Shown one piece after another: positions 1-9,123 of a stretch of 64,000 bases of DNA. Each line of letters opens with the position of its first letter. Within the stretch, counting starts at the first letter, position 1. Origin of the DNA: Sulfitobacter brevis. Its GTDB lineage: Bacteria; Pseudomonadota; Alphaproteobacteria; Rhodobacterales; Rhodobacteraceae. The notes under the pieces were generated by a model, which saw nothing but the letters and a program-made list of their open reading frames with translations, was not told the DNA's origin and made no database searches. The position numbers were made by a program, and so were the translations under genes. The stretch covers positions 337,029-401,028 of the forward strand of contig NZ_FOMW01000002.1 of NCBI RefSeq assembly GCF_900112755.1, given 5' to 3'.

Positions 1-1
1 T

Positions 2-325
2 CTTTTCGCATCGCGCGGCGCATCAGGCTACCTCACGCGGCACCGGTTTTACCTGCTGATCAAGGAGTTCGCTGTCGAAGGCGGCGTTGAGCCGTCCAAG
101 GTCACGCCACATACCCTGCGCCATGCCTTTGCCACCCATCTCCTGGCCCACGGTGCCGACCTGCGCGCGATTCAGACGATGCTGGGACATGCGGATGTGG
201 CAACGACGGAAATCTACACCCATGTGCTCGAAGAACGGCTTTCGGAGCTGGTGCTAGAGCATCACCCCTTGGCGAAAGGCGGTAGACGTAAATCATCAGG
301 CAAGACATCTTCGGACGGCCAGTAA
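2..325 (+). CDS. xerD: Site-specific tyrosine recombinase XerD, C-terminal part (5' end outside the window)
   Basis: About 107 residues of the catalytic domain are present. The frame is open from base 2 to a TAA at 323-325. Visible motifs are HTLRHAFATHLL (the H-x-x-R box), LGHADVATTEIYTHV (second catalytic His/Lys region and the nucleophilic Tyr) and the ERLSELVLEHHPLA tail, which resembles XerD more than XerC. With XerC this enzyme resolves chromosome dimers at dif during division. It is probably the housekeeping copy and not an element integrase, because the tail is XerD-like and the neighbours are core genes. The last 64 bases overlap the 3' end of the convergent phosphoesterase gene. Confidence 0.9.
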   Translation, partial: LFASRGASGYLTRHRFYLLIKEFAVEGGVEPSKVTPHTLRHAFATHLLAHGADLRAIQTMLGHADVATTEIYTHVLEERLSELVLEHHPLAKGGRRKSSGKTSSDGQ

Positions 326-1080
326 CCCGTCATCAACGCCCGATGATACCCCTGAACCAAACCTGCATTTTCCATTGAATTTACAGCCGCTTGCGCATCA
401 TATTTCAAGCTATGAATTAACACATCCGCCCCGTCGATGACGCCAAAGCGGGTGTATTGCGCCCCGTCATGCGGCGGCATTCCGATCACGCCGGCGTTGA
501 TCCAGCGCCCCCGCGCCGTGTTGCGGATAAACGGCACGCCACAATGTCCCGCAATGATCGCATCCAGCGGTCCAGCAACATCCTCGGCGGCCTGCCATTC
601 TTCGGCAAATACCGCTTTGGGTGAGGACGGCCAGATAAACCGCGCAACATCAGTGACCCCGCCATGGATGACCCCATAGCGCTTGCCCTGATGGGAAAAG
701 GTCACGATCTGCGGCAGTTGTCCCATCCAGTCGCGCTGGTCCTGCGTCACCTGCGCCGATGCAAAACCAAACCAGCCTGCCGACAGCAAATCACACGCCG
801 ATCCGTCGTCGAAACCGCAGCCGCAATCCAGTGCGCCTTGTGCCAGTTGCAGCTCGCAATTACCCGCCACCACCGTCATGCCTGACGCCCGCACCGCCTC
901 CACAACCTGCACCGGATCGCCGCAATAGGCGACCACGTCGCCTGTGCAGATCAGATTTCCCGCGCCAATCCCGCGCGCCGCAGCCACATCCAAAACAGCC
1001 TGTAAGGCCTGCAAGTTTGAATAGGGCCCGCCGAATACCAAAACTGGCCCGTCTCTTTCGCCCAGATCTTGGTGTCTCAT
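262..1080 (-). CDS. Metallophosphoesterase family protein with degenerate motif I
   Basis: A 272-residue calcineurin-like phosphoesterase. Visible family motifs are GDVVAYCGDP (motif II), VAGNCE (motif III), VIHGGVTD and IIAGHCGVPF (late His ligands). Motif I, normally D-x-H near the N-terminus, reads FGGPYSNLQAL here, so both usual metal ligands (Asp and His) are missing. Activity may therefore be altered; the substrate is unknown. The start at 1080 is the ATG of MRHQDLGE. The C-terminus overlaps the 3' end of xerD on the other strand by 64 bp. The gene is divergent from the CorB-type transporter, whose start lies 43 bp away. Confidence 0.8.
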   Translation of the reverse strand: MRHQDLGERDGPVLVFGGPYSNLQALQAVLDVAAARGIGAGNLICTGDVVAYCGDPVQVVEAVRASGMTVVAGNCELQLAQGALDCGCGFDDGSACDLLSAGWFGFASAQVTQDQRDWMGQLPQIVTFSHQGKRYGVIHGGVTDVARFIWPSSPKAVFAEEWQAAEDVAGPLDAIIAGHCGVPFIRNTARGRWINAGVIGMPPHDGAQYTRFGVIDGADVLIHSLKYDAQAAVNSMENAGLVQGYHRALMTGYWPSEDVLPDDLRLPPFAKG

Positions 1081-1123
1081 CCTCGCATCCCCTTGAATGA
1101 ACCGCCCCGCGCCGCCATAACCT

Positions 1124-2464
1124 ATGGACCTTCACATGGATTGGACAGTCTCAAAAATGGAAACCGGTACGGCATTGCTCGATAGCGCGTTCTGGATCAA
1201 TTGCGGGATCATCCTGCTGCTCTTGATCCTGTCAGGTTTCTTCTCCGGCTCCGAGACAGCGCTTACCGCCGCGTCACGCGGCAAGCTGCGCACCCAAGCC
1301 GATAAAGGTTCGCGCGGCGCCCAGCGGGCTCTGCAGATCACCGAAGACAACGAGCGCTTGATCGGCTCGGTCCTGCTCGGCAACAACCTTGTGAACATCC
1401 TCGCTGCCGCATTGGCCACGGCGCTGTTTACGCGGCTGTTCGGCGAATCCGGTGTAGCATTGGCGACCGTGGTGATGACCCTGCTGGTACTGGTCTTTGC
1501 CGAGGTGCTGCCGAAAACCTATGCCATAACCAATGCCGAACGCGCGGCCGCACTGGTCTCGCGCCCGATCGGCATCATCATCTTGGTTTTCGCGCCGCTG
1601 GTGGGCGCTGTCCGCTTCCTGGTACGTGGTATCCTGAGCCTTTTCGGGATCACCACCGATCCCGACATCAACATCCTCGCGGTCCGCGAAGAGATCGCCG
1701 GCGCCCTGCAAATCGGCCACTCCGAAGGCGTCGTAGAGAAGGAAGACCGCGACCGGATCTTGGGCGCGCTGGACCTGCGTGAACGCGCGGTTGAAGAGAT
1801 CATGCTCCACCGTTCGGGCATCGAGATGATCGACGCCGCCACAGACCCTTCGGATATTCTCGAACAATGTCTGCGCTCCAATCATACCCGCCTGCCGGTA
1901 TTCCGCGACGACCCCGAAAATATCATCGGCGTGATCCACGCCAAAGACCTACTGCGCGCCATGTATAAGCTTATCGGCGGCCCCGAGGGCGACGCCGCCG
2001 CTTTGAAAAAGTTTGACGTCGCCACCGTCGCGATGAAACCCTATTTCGTGCCCGAGACATCAACACTCGACGAACAGATGCGCCAGTTTTTGCGCCGCCG
2101 CACCCACTTCGCATTGGTGGTCGATGAATATGGCACCTTGCAGGGTCTGATCACCCTCGAAGATATCCTTGAGGAAATCGTCGGCGAAATCACCGATGAA
2201 TTCGACCCACATGCCGATCACCCTGTTAAACCTGCCGAAGATGGCAACCTTGTGGTCGATGGCGCGATGACCATCCGCGACCTCAATCGCGCGACCGACT
2301 GGTCCCTGCCCGATGACGAAGCCAATACCGTTGCAGGTCTGGTTATTCACGAAGCGCAGATGATCCCGACCACCGGACAGGTCTTTTCATTCCACGGTTT
2401 CCGCTTCGAAGTCCTCGCCCGTGAGGGCAACCGGATTACCCAACTGAAAATTCGCCCCCTCTAG
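1124..2464 (+). CDS. HlyC/CorC (CorB/CNNM) family transporter
   Basis: A 446-residue inner-membrane protein with the CorB/YfjD architecture. It has an N-terminal DUF21 (CNNM) membrane domain at about residues 20-200, with the SGFFSGSETALTAA signature. A pair of cytoplasmic CBS domains follows at about 215-340, containing TRLPVFRDDPENIIGVIHAK and HFALVVDEYGTLQGLITLED. A CorC_HlyC domain at about 360-445 ends the protein. Members are linked to magnesium or divalent-cation export and tolerance; the substrate here is inferred from the family. An in-frame ATG four codons downstream (1136) is an equally possible start, since neither has a clear ribosome-binding site. Confidence 0.88.
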   Translation: MDLHMDWTVSKMETGTALLDSAFWINCGIILLLLILSGFFSGSETALTAASRGKLRTQADKGSRGAQRALQITEDNERLIGSVLLGNNLVNILAAALATALFTRLFGESGVALATVVMTLLVLVFAEVLPKTYAITNAERAAALVSRPIGIIILVFAPLVGAVRFLVRGILSLFGITTDPDINILAVREEIAGALQIGHSEGVVEKEDRDRILGALDLRERAVEEIMLHRSGIEMIDAATDPSDILEQCLRSNHTRLPVFRDDPENIIGVIHAKDLLRAMYKLIGGPEGDAAALKKFDVATVAMKPYFVPETSTLDEQMRQFLRRRTHFALVVDEYGTLQGLITLEDILEEIVGEITDEFDPHADHPVKPAEDGNLVVDGAMTIRDLNRATDWSLPDDEANTVAGLVIHEAQMIPTTGQVFSFHGFRFEVLAREGNRITQLKIRPL

Positions 2465-2495
2465 GCCACTGTTTGATTAGAAATATTCCGGGTGA

Positions 2496-2514
2496 GGCTG
2501 GGGGAAGGCCAGCC
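2496..2514. terminator. Small hairpin between convergent genes
   Basis: GGCTGG (2496-2501) and CCAGCC (2509-2514) form a 6-bp stem with a 7-nt loop. It lies 31 bp after the CorB-type gene and 40 bp from the end of the opposing oxidoreductase gene. There is no strong T tract on either side, so this is only a weak terminator candidate. Confidence 0.35.
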
Positions 2515-2553
2515 CTTAGCGTCGCGTCTGCGATGCCTGTGCACTCTTGAATG

Positions 2554-4977
2554 TCATCCGCGCAACCGCGCCCCTGAGGGGTCAAACGGCGGCTCTGCCA
2601 AAACCACAGCTTTGTGCGGGACGCCCAGAACCATCACCTCAACCTCCTGCCCCGGCTCTGCACCGCGCAAGAATGCCAACGCTAACGATTGCCCAACGCC
2701 GTACCCATACGCCCCCGAAGTCACGCGCCCAATCGGTTCCCCTTGAGAGAACACCGGCTCGCCCCCCGTCGCATCGGCGTTAGATGCGTCGGTTTGTGCA
2801 GCATCGAGCTCTAGAATACACAACTGCTCTCGTGCAGGCTTCGCCAAGGTCTGCATCACCGCGGTCTTATTCAGGAAGTCCTTGTCCATCTTGCACAACC
2901 GGTCCAGCCCGACCTCCTGCGGCCAATATTCCGGACTGTATTCCCGCCCCCATGAGCCATAACCCTTTTCAATGCGCAGCGACATCAGCGCACGGCTCCC
3001 GACCGGGCCTGCCCCCACCGCCTCGCCTGCGGTAATTAACGCTTCGAAAAGCACCAATTGATCCCGTTCCTCGCAATGCAGTTCCCACCCCAGATCGCCG
3101 GTAAAGCTGACGCGCAGTGCCAGCACCTTGATGCCAGCGACCGTGATCCACGCCGAGCGCATGAAGGGAAAATCCGCAGGTGCCAGCGAAGTATTGGTTA
3201 GGTTCTGCAACATCTCGCGGGACGCCGGACCGGCGACGTTGAAACCACAGATACGCTTGGTCAAGCTTGCAAAACTGGTACCCTCAGGCAGCGGCACGGC
3301 ATTGAAAAACCGCTGGTGATAGCGCTCTGCCATCCCCGAGCCGATGATCCAGAATTCATCCTCGGCGGTGCGGGTCACGGTGAAATCGCCCGCAATGCCA
3401 CCACGCACCCCGATTAGGGGTGTCAGGCAGGAGCGGCCCACTATGCGCGGCATGGTATTGGCGAACAGGGCATTCAACCAGTTTTCGGCGCCTGTCCCTT
3501 TGACGCGGTATTTGGCGAAGTTAGAGATGTCGATGATCCCTGCCCGCGCGCGCAGCATCCGCGCTTCTTCCCCGACTTGGGTCCACCAGTCCTGACGCGT
3601 GAACCCGTTTGTCTCGTCGACTGATCCGACCGGATAGCCATAATAGAGCGGATGTTCCCAGCCATAGTTCAACCCGAACACGGCTCCCAGGTCCTTTTGC
3701 GCCGCATAGGCCGGGCGGGTGCGCACCCCGCGTCCCGCAGCGCGTTCCTCATTGGGGAAGTGGATTTTAAAGCGGTTGGCATATTGGTCGCGCACCCGGG
3801 CTTTGGTGAATGCAGCGTCGGCCCAATCGCCAAAGCGCGCCACGTCCCATGCAAACATGTCATAGCGGGTCTCGCCGGTGACGATCCAGTCTGCCGCCAA
3901 CAAACCCATACCGCCCGATTGGCTAAAGCCCGGAATAATTCCGTTGCAGCAGAAGTAGTTGCGCAGTTCCGGCACCGGCCCGAACAACACGTTGCTGTCG
4001 GGCGACCAAATCATCGGGCCATTGATCACCCGCTTGATCCCTGCGGTCCCGACCGCTGGCACACGGTCGATCGCACGCATCATATTGGGCTCGATCCGGT
4101 CAAGATCGTCGGGGAAGAGCTCATGGGCGAAATCCAGCGGCGTGCCGTCCTCGGCCCAGAACCGCATGTCTTTCTCATAGGCACCGATCAGCAGGCCTTT
4201 GCCTTCTTGGCGCAGATAATATTCGCCATCGCGGTCCGCTACCGATGGCAAGCGGCGATCAAGCGCTGCCACTTCGGCAATAGTCTCCGTGACGAAATAC
4301 TGGTGTTCGGTCGGTTGCAAGGGCAGCGTCAGCCCCGCCAGCGCCGCAACCTCCCGCCCCCAAAGCCCTGCCGCGTTCACCACCCATTGCGTATGGATAT
4401 CGCCCTTCTCGGTGCGCACAATCCAGCTGCCATCGGGCTGTGGTTCGGTCGCGGTGACAGGGCAAAAGCGGATGATCTCGGCCCCTGCCTGCCGCGCCCC
4501 GACCGCATAAGCGTTGGTGACCCCCGAGGGGTCGACGTTGCCGCCGGAGGGTTCAAACATGATGCAGCGGATGCCGTCGTAGTTGACAAGCGGATGCAGG
4601 GCTTCGGCCTCGCTGCGCGAAACTTCGTGGAATTTGAGGCCGTAGTATTTTGCCTTGGCCGCCTGCAGGCGCAACTGGTGCTCGCGGGCTTCGGTCTGGG
4701 CAAGGTAGAGCGATCCGGGCTGGAACACGCCGCAGCTTTGCCCCGTCTCGGCCTCCAGCGCGTTATAGAGGTCCATTGTGTAGTTCTGGATGCGGGTGAT
4801 GTTGTTGTTGTCGTGCAACCCGTGGATATTGGCCGCCGCGTGCCAGGTAGAGCCAGAGGTAAGCTCGTTGCGCTCCAGAAGCACCACGTCGGTCCAGCCC
4901 AGTTTGGTCAGGTGGTAGAGGATGGAGCAGCCGATAACGCCGCCTCCGATGATGACGGCTTGGGCGTGGGCGCGCAT
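2554..4977 (-). CDS. FAD-dependent oxidoreductase, dimethylglycine/sarcosine dehydrogenase type (DAO + GcvT domains)
   Basis: An 807-residue two-domain enzyme. The N-terminal D-amino-acid-oxidase-type FAD domain (about 1-370) starts with VIIGGGVIGCSILYHLTKLG and contains TSGSTWHAAA. The His of WHAA is the covalent FAD attachment point in mammalian dimethylglycine dehydrogenase. A middle FAO-type segment is followed by a GcvT-like aminomethyltransferase fold (about 430-800), which in relatives passes the methyl-derived one-carbon unit to tetrahydrofolate. An N-methylated amine such as dimethylglycine or sarcosine is the likely substrate, but the exact one cannot be read. A good ribosome-binding site (AGGAC) supports the start at 4977. 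A paralogue lies at 6659-9076 in the opposite orientation. Confidence 0.85.
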   Translation of the reverse strand: MRAHAQAVIIGGGVIGCSILYHLTKLGWTDVVLLERNELTSGSTWHAAANIHGLHDNNNITRIQNYTMDLYNALEAETGQSCGVFQPGSLYLAQTEAREHQLRLQAAKAKYYGLKFHEVSRSEAEALHPLVNYDGIRCIMFEPSGGNVDPSGVTNAYAVGARQAGAEIIRFCPVTATEPQPDGSWIVRTEKGDIHTQWVVNAAGLWGREVAALAGLTLPLQPTEHQYFVTETIAEVAALDRRLPSVADRDGEYYLRQEGKGLLIGAYEKDMRFWAEDGTPLDFAHELFPDDLDRIEPNMMRAIDRVPAVGTAGIKRVINGPMIWSPDSNVLFGPVPELRNYFCCNGIIPGFSQSGGMGLLAADWIVTGETRYDMFAWDVARFGDWADAAFTKARVRDQYANRFKIHFPNEERAAGRGVRTRPAYAAQKDLGAVFGLNYGWEHPLYYGYPVGSVDETNGFTRQDWWTQVGEEARMLRARAGIIDISNFAKYRVKGTGAENWLNALFANTMPRIVGRSCLTPLIGVRGGIAGDFTVTRTAEDEFWIIGSGMAERYHQRFFNAVPLPEGTSFASLTKRICGFNVAGPASREMLQNLTNTSLAPADFPFMRSAWITVAGIKVLALRVSFTGDLGWELHCEERDQLVLFEALITAGEAVGAGPVGSRALMSLRIEKGYGSWGREYSPEYWPQEVGLDRLCKMDKDFLNKTAVMQTLAKPAREQLCILELDAAQTDASNADATGGEPVFSQGEPIGRVTSGAYGYGVGQSLALAFLRGAEPGQEVEVMVLGVPHKAVVLAEPPFDPSGARLRG

Positions 4978-5073
4978 GAGACTGTCCTGCGAATGGTTGC
5001 GTTACAGGTAATCTGGCGTGGCGGCGCACACGTCAGTTGCCTGAATGCGACAGATCTGGTCGCCATGGGACGA

Positions 5074-5140
5074 TGTGGGGTGCGAGGGCGCTTGGGTTGT
5101 TTCATTTTATCGCCAAGCGGCGCTGCTCCCGCACCCCACA
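5074..5140. repeat. Long two-stem inverted repeat (cruciform/hairpin)
   Basis: A perfect 11-bp outer stem, TGTGGGGTGCG (5074-5084) with CGCACCCCACA (5130-5140), encloses a second stem, CGCTTGG (5089-5095) with CCAAGCG (5113-5119). The apical loop is 17 nt and AT-rich. It lies downstream of the DUF2254 gene on the minus strand and about 100 bp upstream of the oxidoreductase start. It could terminate or protect the DUF2254 transcript, but there is no T tract. Confidence 0.6.
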
Positions 5141-5164
5141 GATATTCTAGCCCAGAAACAAAAT

Positions 5165-6481
5165 TCAGGTCTTATAGCGGGCGTTAACGGCCTCGCGGAC
5201 GTCAGCGCGGGCGGAGGCAAGGACGCGGTCGCGGTCGGGGGCGAATGTGATGGCTTCGGCAGCGCGGCGCAGGTGGATTTCCGCGGCCTCGCGCGCTGCG
5301 CGGGCAAGATCGGCGTCGGGGTGGCACATCAAGCCGGAAAGCACCGTTTGAAGCCGTTGCTGGACTTCGACGATCTGCACACCGTCCCGGGCGAGTGCGG
5401 CAAAGCCGTCTTCGATCAGGTCATCAGGCTCGAGCGGCGGCACGTATAGCCGGTCGAGTTTAGTCTCGCGCTCTTGTTGTTCCTCGTCGATGTAGTTTGA
5501 CAGGATGCGCCCGATGCGGGTGATCACGTCAATCGCGGTGCCCGGATCGTTGACACCAGGCGACAATGCTTTCGAGCCGACCTCCCCCATGACAACGAGA
5601 CCGAAGCGTGGATCTTGGTCAAAGGTGCGCAGATCGCCAAGGCGCATGTTGCGGCGTACCGCGTCTTCGAGCGAGACACTGTCATGCGCGTCGCTTTGCG
5701 GGCTGCCACGTTTTACGACCATTAGAAGCGGTTCGTTCATGAACACGAATTCGCCGATATTGCGGGTCAGGTAGAGAGCCACGCCGTGGTCCTTGGCGGC
5801 TTCGTTCAGGGCTTCGGGATAGATATGCTGAACATAGCCGCTTTGCGCCGCGCGGATCGGTTCGGCGTTTTCAGGGACCGGACCGGTCAGCGCATGGGCC
5901 CCCAGACAAGGATTTTCGAGCCGTTCTTTGAATTGTTCGCGGGTTGTGCGCTCGATCTGGCGGGTGGTATCGATCAGGCTGCCGAAAGTCTGCAGATGCA
6001 GCACCCAGCGGATCAGGTAGATGACGATCACGGCCAGCACCACAACGGTCATCACAAACAGCACCAGCGCGCGTTCGTCGATGTAGATGCCAAGTTCGCG
6101 CATGATGATCGCCACCAGCGCATAGACATAGGCGCCAATGAACACCGCCAGCGTGTTTTGCGTGGTGCGGTCCTGGATAATCAAACGGTGAACCCGCGGG
6201 GTCCATTGGGTAGACGAAGCGCGGTAGACCGTGACCATAATGGTGATCGAAAAGGTGGTTACCGCGAGCATCGCATTGGCGATGATGTCGAGCAGCCGGT
6301 CGGCCGCAGAGCCGGTCAGCCGGGTGGCGACTTTCTCCGGCACCAAGGGTTCGATCAGCTGGGTCAGGGCAAGCGCCACAAAGGCCATCATGCCCATCAT
6401 CAGCACCCGCACCCACAGCAACTTGGTGTATTCACGGGTTTTTCGGAGCAATGTAGAGGGCAGCAGGGAATCAATATTCAT
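5165..6481 (-). CDS. DUF2254 domain-containing membrane protein
   Basis: A 438-residue predicted inner-membrane protein. It has about four hydrophobic segments in the first 180 residues (for example VLMMGMMAFVALALTQLI and IIMRELGIYI...VLAVIVIYLIRW) and a soluble cytoplasmic C-terminal half. The block VGSKALSPGVNDPGTAIDVI is typical of the DUF2254 family. Function is not established; the family is often annotated only as predicted membrane protein. It sits between the two dimethylglycine-dehydrogenase paralogues and is read in the same direction as the one downstream. The start at 6481 is the first ATG of the frame (MNIDSLLPSTLLRK). Confidence 0.8.
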   Translation of the reverse strand: MNIDSLLPSTLLRKTREYTKLLWVRVLMMGMMAFVALALTQLIEPLVPEKVATRLTGSAADRLLDIIANAMLAVTTFSITIMVTVYRASSTQWTPRVHRLIIQDRTTQNTLAVFIGAYVYALVAIIMRELGIYIDERALVLFVMTVVVLAVIVIYLIRWVLHLQTFGSLIDTTRQIERTTREQFKERLENPCLGAHALTGPVPENAEPIRAAQSGYVQHIYPEALNEAAKDHGVALYLTRNIGEFVFMNEPLLMVVKRGSPQSDAHDSVSLEDAVRRNMRLGDLRTFDQDPRFGLVVMGEVGSKALSPGVNDPGTAIDVITRIGRILSNYIDEEQQERETKLDRLYVPPLEPDDLIEDGFAALARDGVQIVEVQQRLQTVLSGLMCHPDADLARAAREAAEIHLRRAAEAITFAPDRDRVLASARADVREAVNARYKT

Positions 6482-6658
6482 GCCGCTAACCTAGCGTAGC
6501 CAGCGGGGCCGCCAATGGAGAAGACGCTTAAAAGACTGAAAGCGTGTATTTAGTCGGCCGCCGCATAGGGGAAATTCGACATATCTTGTCGGAAAAGCAC
6601 ATGATCGGACCGGCGATGCGCGGCAGGGTCCGGTGAAACAACGCGAAGGATGACCGCT

Positions 6659-9076
6659 ATGCAAACCTCAACCCGTGCCCTGATTATCGGTGGTGGCGTC
6701 GTCGGCGCTTCGGTCTTGTATCACCTGACCAAACTGGGATGGAAAGATGTCATGCTGGTCGAGCGGTCGGAATTGACCTCGGGCTCCACATGGCACGCAG
6801 CGGGCGGGTTTCACACGCTGAACGGCGATACGAATATGGCGGCGCTGCAGGGCTATACGATCCGGCTTTACAAAGAGTTGGAGGAGATCACCGGCATGTC
6901 TTGTGGCCTACACCATGTAGGCGGGGTGACCTTGGCAGATAACAAAGACCGCTTTGACATGCTGCTGGCAGAGCGCGCCAAACACCGCTTTATGGGGCTG
7001 GATACCGAGATTGTCGGCCCCGAAGAGATCGCGAAAATCGCGCCGGTCACCAATCTGCAAGGGATTATCGGCGGCCTTTATGACCCGCTTGACGGGCACC
7101 TTGATCCTTCGGGCACCACCCATGCCTATGCCCGTGCCGCCAAAATGGGCGGTGCCACGATCGAGACGCATTGCATGGTGCGCGAGACCAATCAGCGGCC
7201 CGATGGGACGTGGGATGTGGTGACAGACAAAGGCACCATTCACGCCGAACATGTGGTGAATGCCGGCGGGCTGTGGGCGCGCGAGGTCGGCGCGATGGCG
7301 GGGGTCTATTTCCCGCTGCACCCGATGGAGCACCAGTATATCGTCACCGAAGATGTGCCGCTGATCGTCGAGATGGCAAAAGACGGCAAGGAGCACCCGC
7401 ATGTGATGGACCCTGCAGGCGAAAGCTATTTGCGGCAAGAAGGGCGCGGGCTTTGCATCGGCTTTTATGAGCAAAAATGTCGCCCGTGGTCCGTGGATGG
7501 CACGCCGTGGAGTTTCGGTCAGGACTTGTTGCAGGATGACTTTGACAAAATCGAGGACAGCATTGCCTTTGCCTATAAACGCTTCCCTGATCTGGAGCGC
7601 GCGGGCGTCAAGAATGTGATCCACGGACCGTTTACCTTTGCGCCCGATGGCAACCCGCTGGTCGGGCCGGTGCCGGGGATGCGCAATTATTGGTCGGCCT
7701 GCGGGGTCATGGCGGGCTTTAGCCAAGGCGGCGGCGTTGGCCTGACGCTGGCGCAATGGATGATCGAGGGAGAACCCGAGCGCGATGTAATGGCGATGGA
7801 TGTGGCGCGTTTCGGCAATTGGACCACACCGGGCTATACCCTGCCCAAAGTGATAGAGAACTATCAAAAACGCTTTTCGGTTTCCTATCCGAACGAAGAA
7901 CTGCCCGCTGCGCGGCCACATCGCACCACGCCGATGTATGATATTTTCAGCAGCATGGGGGCCGTTTGGGGCGCCCAATACGGGCTAGAGGTCGCGAACT
8001 ACTTCGCCACAGGGAGTGAGCCGGCGTTTGAAACGCCGTCCTTCCGCCGCTCGGACGCCTTTGATGCCACCGCGAGGGAGGTGATGGCGGTGCGCAATGG
8101 CGTTGGCATCAACGAGGTGCAGAACTTCGGCAAGTATCTGGTAACAGGGCCGCGCGCACGTGACTGGCTGGACCGGATCATGGCCGGACGGGTGCCGCAA
8201 CCGGGCCGCCTGTCACTGACGCCGATGCTGTCGGAAAAGGGCCGGTTGATCGGTGATTTCACCATGTCCTGCTTGGGCGAGGAAGAGTTTCAGCTGACCG
8301 CCTCTTACGGTGCGCAAGCCTACCATTATCGTTGGTTCCTCAATCACTTGGAGGACGGCGTTCAGGTAGAAAATATTTCGGACCGGCGAACGGGGTTCCA
8401 GATCGCGGGGCCGAAAGCACGCGAGGTTCTACAGGCTTGCACGCGGACCGATGTGGGGGGGATGAAGTTCCTCGACGTGCGGCGCATGATAGTGGGGCAA
8501 GCCGACTGTATCGTGCAGCGCGTCAGCTATACCGGCGATCTCGGCTATGAGATTTATTGCGATGCGATGATGCAACGGTCGTTGTGGCATAGCCTTTGGG
8601 AGGCAGGCCAGACCCATGGCATGGTGCCTTTCGGAATGCGGGCGATGATGTCGCTGCGGCTGGATAAGTTCTTTGGCTCATGGATGTCGGAATTCTCGCC
8701 CGACTACACCGCCGCAGAAACAGGGCTGGACAGGTTCATCAGCTTCAAGAAAAACACCCCCTTCATCGGGCGCAAGCTGGCTGAGGCCGAGCGCGACACC
8801 CCGCCTGCACGCAAGCTGGTCGCCTTTGAGGTGCAGGCGCAAGATGCCGATGTGCACGGCTATGAGCCGATCTGGCTGGACGGTGAGGTCGTCGGGTTCT
8901 GCACGTCGGGGGGCTATTCGCATTTCGCGGGCAAATCTATCGCGCAGGGGTTTGTGCCGCGCGCCCGTGCGACCGAAGGCCTACAGGTCGAGATCGAGAT
9001 TTTGGGCAAGATGTGCCCTGCGACGGTGATCACCACACCTTTGTTTGATACCGAGGGAGACCGGATGCGCGGCTAG
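6659..9076 (+). CDS. FAD-dependent oxidoreductase, dimethylglycine/sarcosine dehydrogenase type (second paralogue)
   Basis: About 805 residues with the same DAO plus GcvT layout as the gene at 2554-4977. The N-terminus reads ALIIGGGVVGASVLYHLTKL, followed by TSGSTWHAAGGFHTL, which keeps the His used for covalent FAD binding in relatives. The GcvT part includes RVSYTGDLGYEIYCD and FGMRAMMSLRLDK. I place the start at the ATG at 6659 because AAGGA (6646-6650) lies 8 nt before it; the ATG at 6650 overlaps that site. The predicted role is oxidation of N-methylated glycine derivatives with transfer of the one-carbon unit to folate. The two paralogues differ clearly in sequence, so they probably have different substrates. 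Confidence 0.85.
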   Translation: MQTSTRALIIGGGVVGASVLYHLTKLGWKDVMLVERSELTSGSTWHAAGGFHTLNGDTNMAALQGYTIRLYKELEEITGMSCGLHHVGGVTLADNKDRFDMLLAERAKHRFMGLDTEIVGPEEIAKIAPVTNLQGIIGGLYDPLDGHLDPSGTTHAYARAAKMGGATIETHCMVRETNQRPDGTWDVVTDKGTIHAEHVVNAGGLWAREVGAMAGVYFPLHPMEHQYIVTEDVPLIVEMAKDGKEHPHVMDPAGESYLRQEGRGLCIGFYEQKCRPWSVDGTPWSFGQDLLQDDFDKIEDSIAFAYKRFPDLERAGVKNVIHGPFTFAPDGNPLVGPVPGMRNYWSACGVMAGFSQGGGVGLTLAQWMIEGEPERDVMAMDVARFGNWTTPGYTLPKVIENYQKRFSVSYPNEELPAARPHRTTPMYDIFSSMGAVWGAQYGLEVANYFATGSEPAFETPSFRRSDAFDATAREVMAVRNGVGINEVQNFGKYLVTGPRARDWLDRIMAGRVPQPGRLSLTPMLSEKGRLIGDFTMSCLGEEEFQLTASYGAQAYHYRWFLNHLEDGVQVENISDRRTGFQIAGPKAREVLQACTRTDVGGMKFLDVRRMIVGQADCIVQRVSYTGDLGYEIYCDAMMQRSLWHSLWEAGQTHGMVPFGMRAMMSLRLDKFFGSWMSEFSPDYTAAETGLDRFISFKKNTPFIGRKLAEAERDTPPARKLVAFEVQAQDADVHGYEPIWLDGEVVGFCTSGGYSHFAGKSIAQGFVPRARATEGLQVEIEILGKMCPATVITTPLFDTEGDRMRG

Positions 9077-9123
9077 GTGCAGGGCGGTTTCGTCCGGGCG
9101 CACAGTGGGGTAAGTTACGCGCC

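Noticed and set aside
3652..5187. A 511-codon open frame on the plus strand
   Set aside because: It is antisense to the oxidoreductase at 2554-4977, which has clear FAD and GcvT motifs; long antisense frames are common in GC-rich DNA.
6482..6658. A glycine riboswitch before the oxidoreductase gene
   Set aside because: I could not find the conserved glycine-aptamer core in the 177-bp leader.
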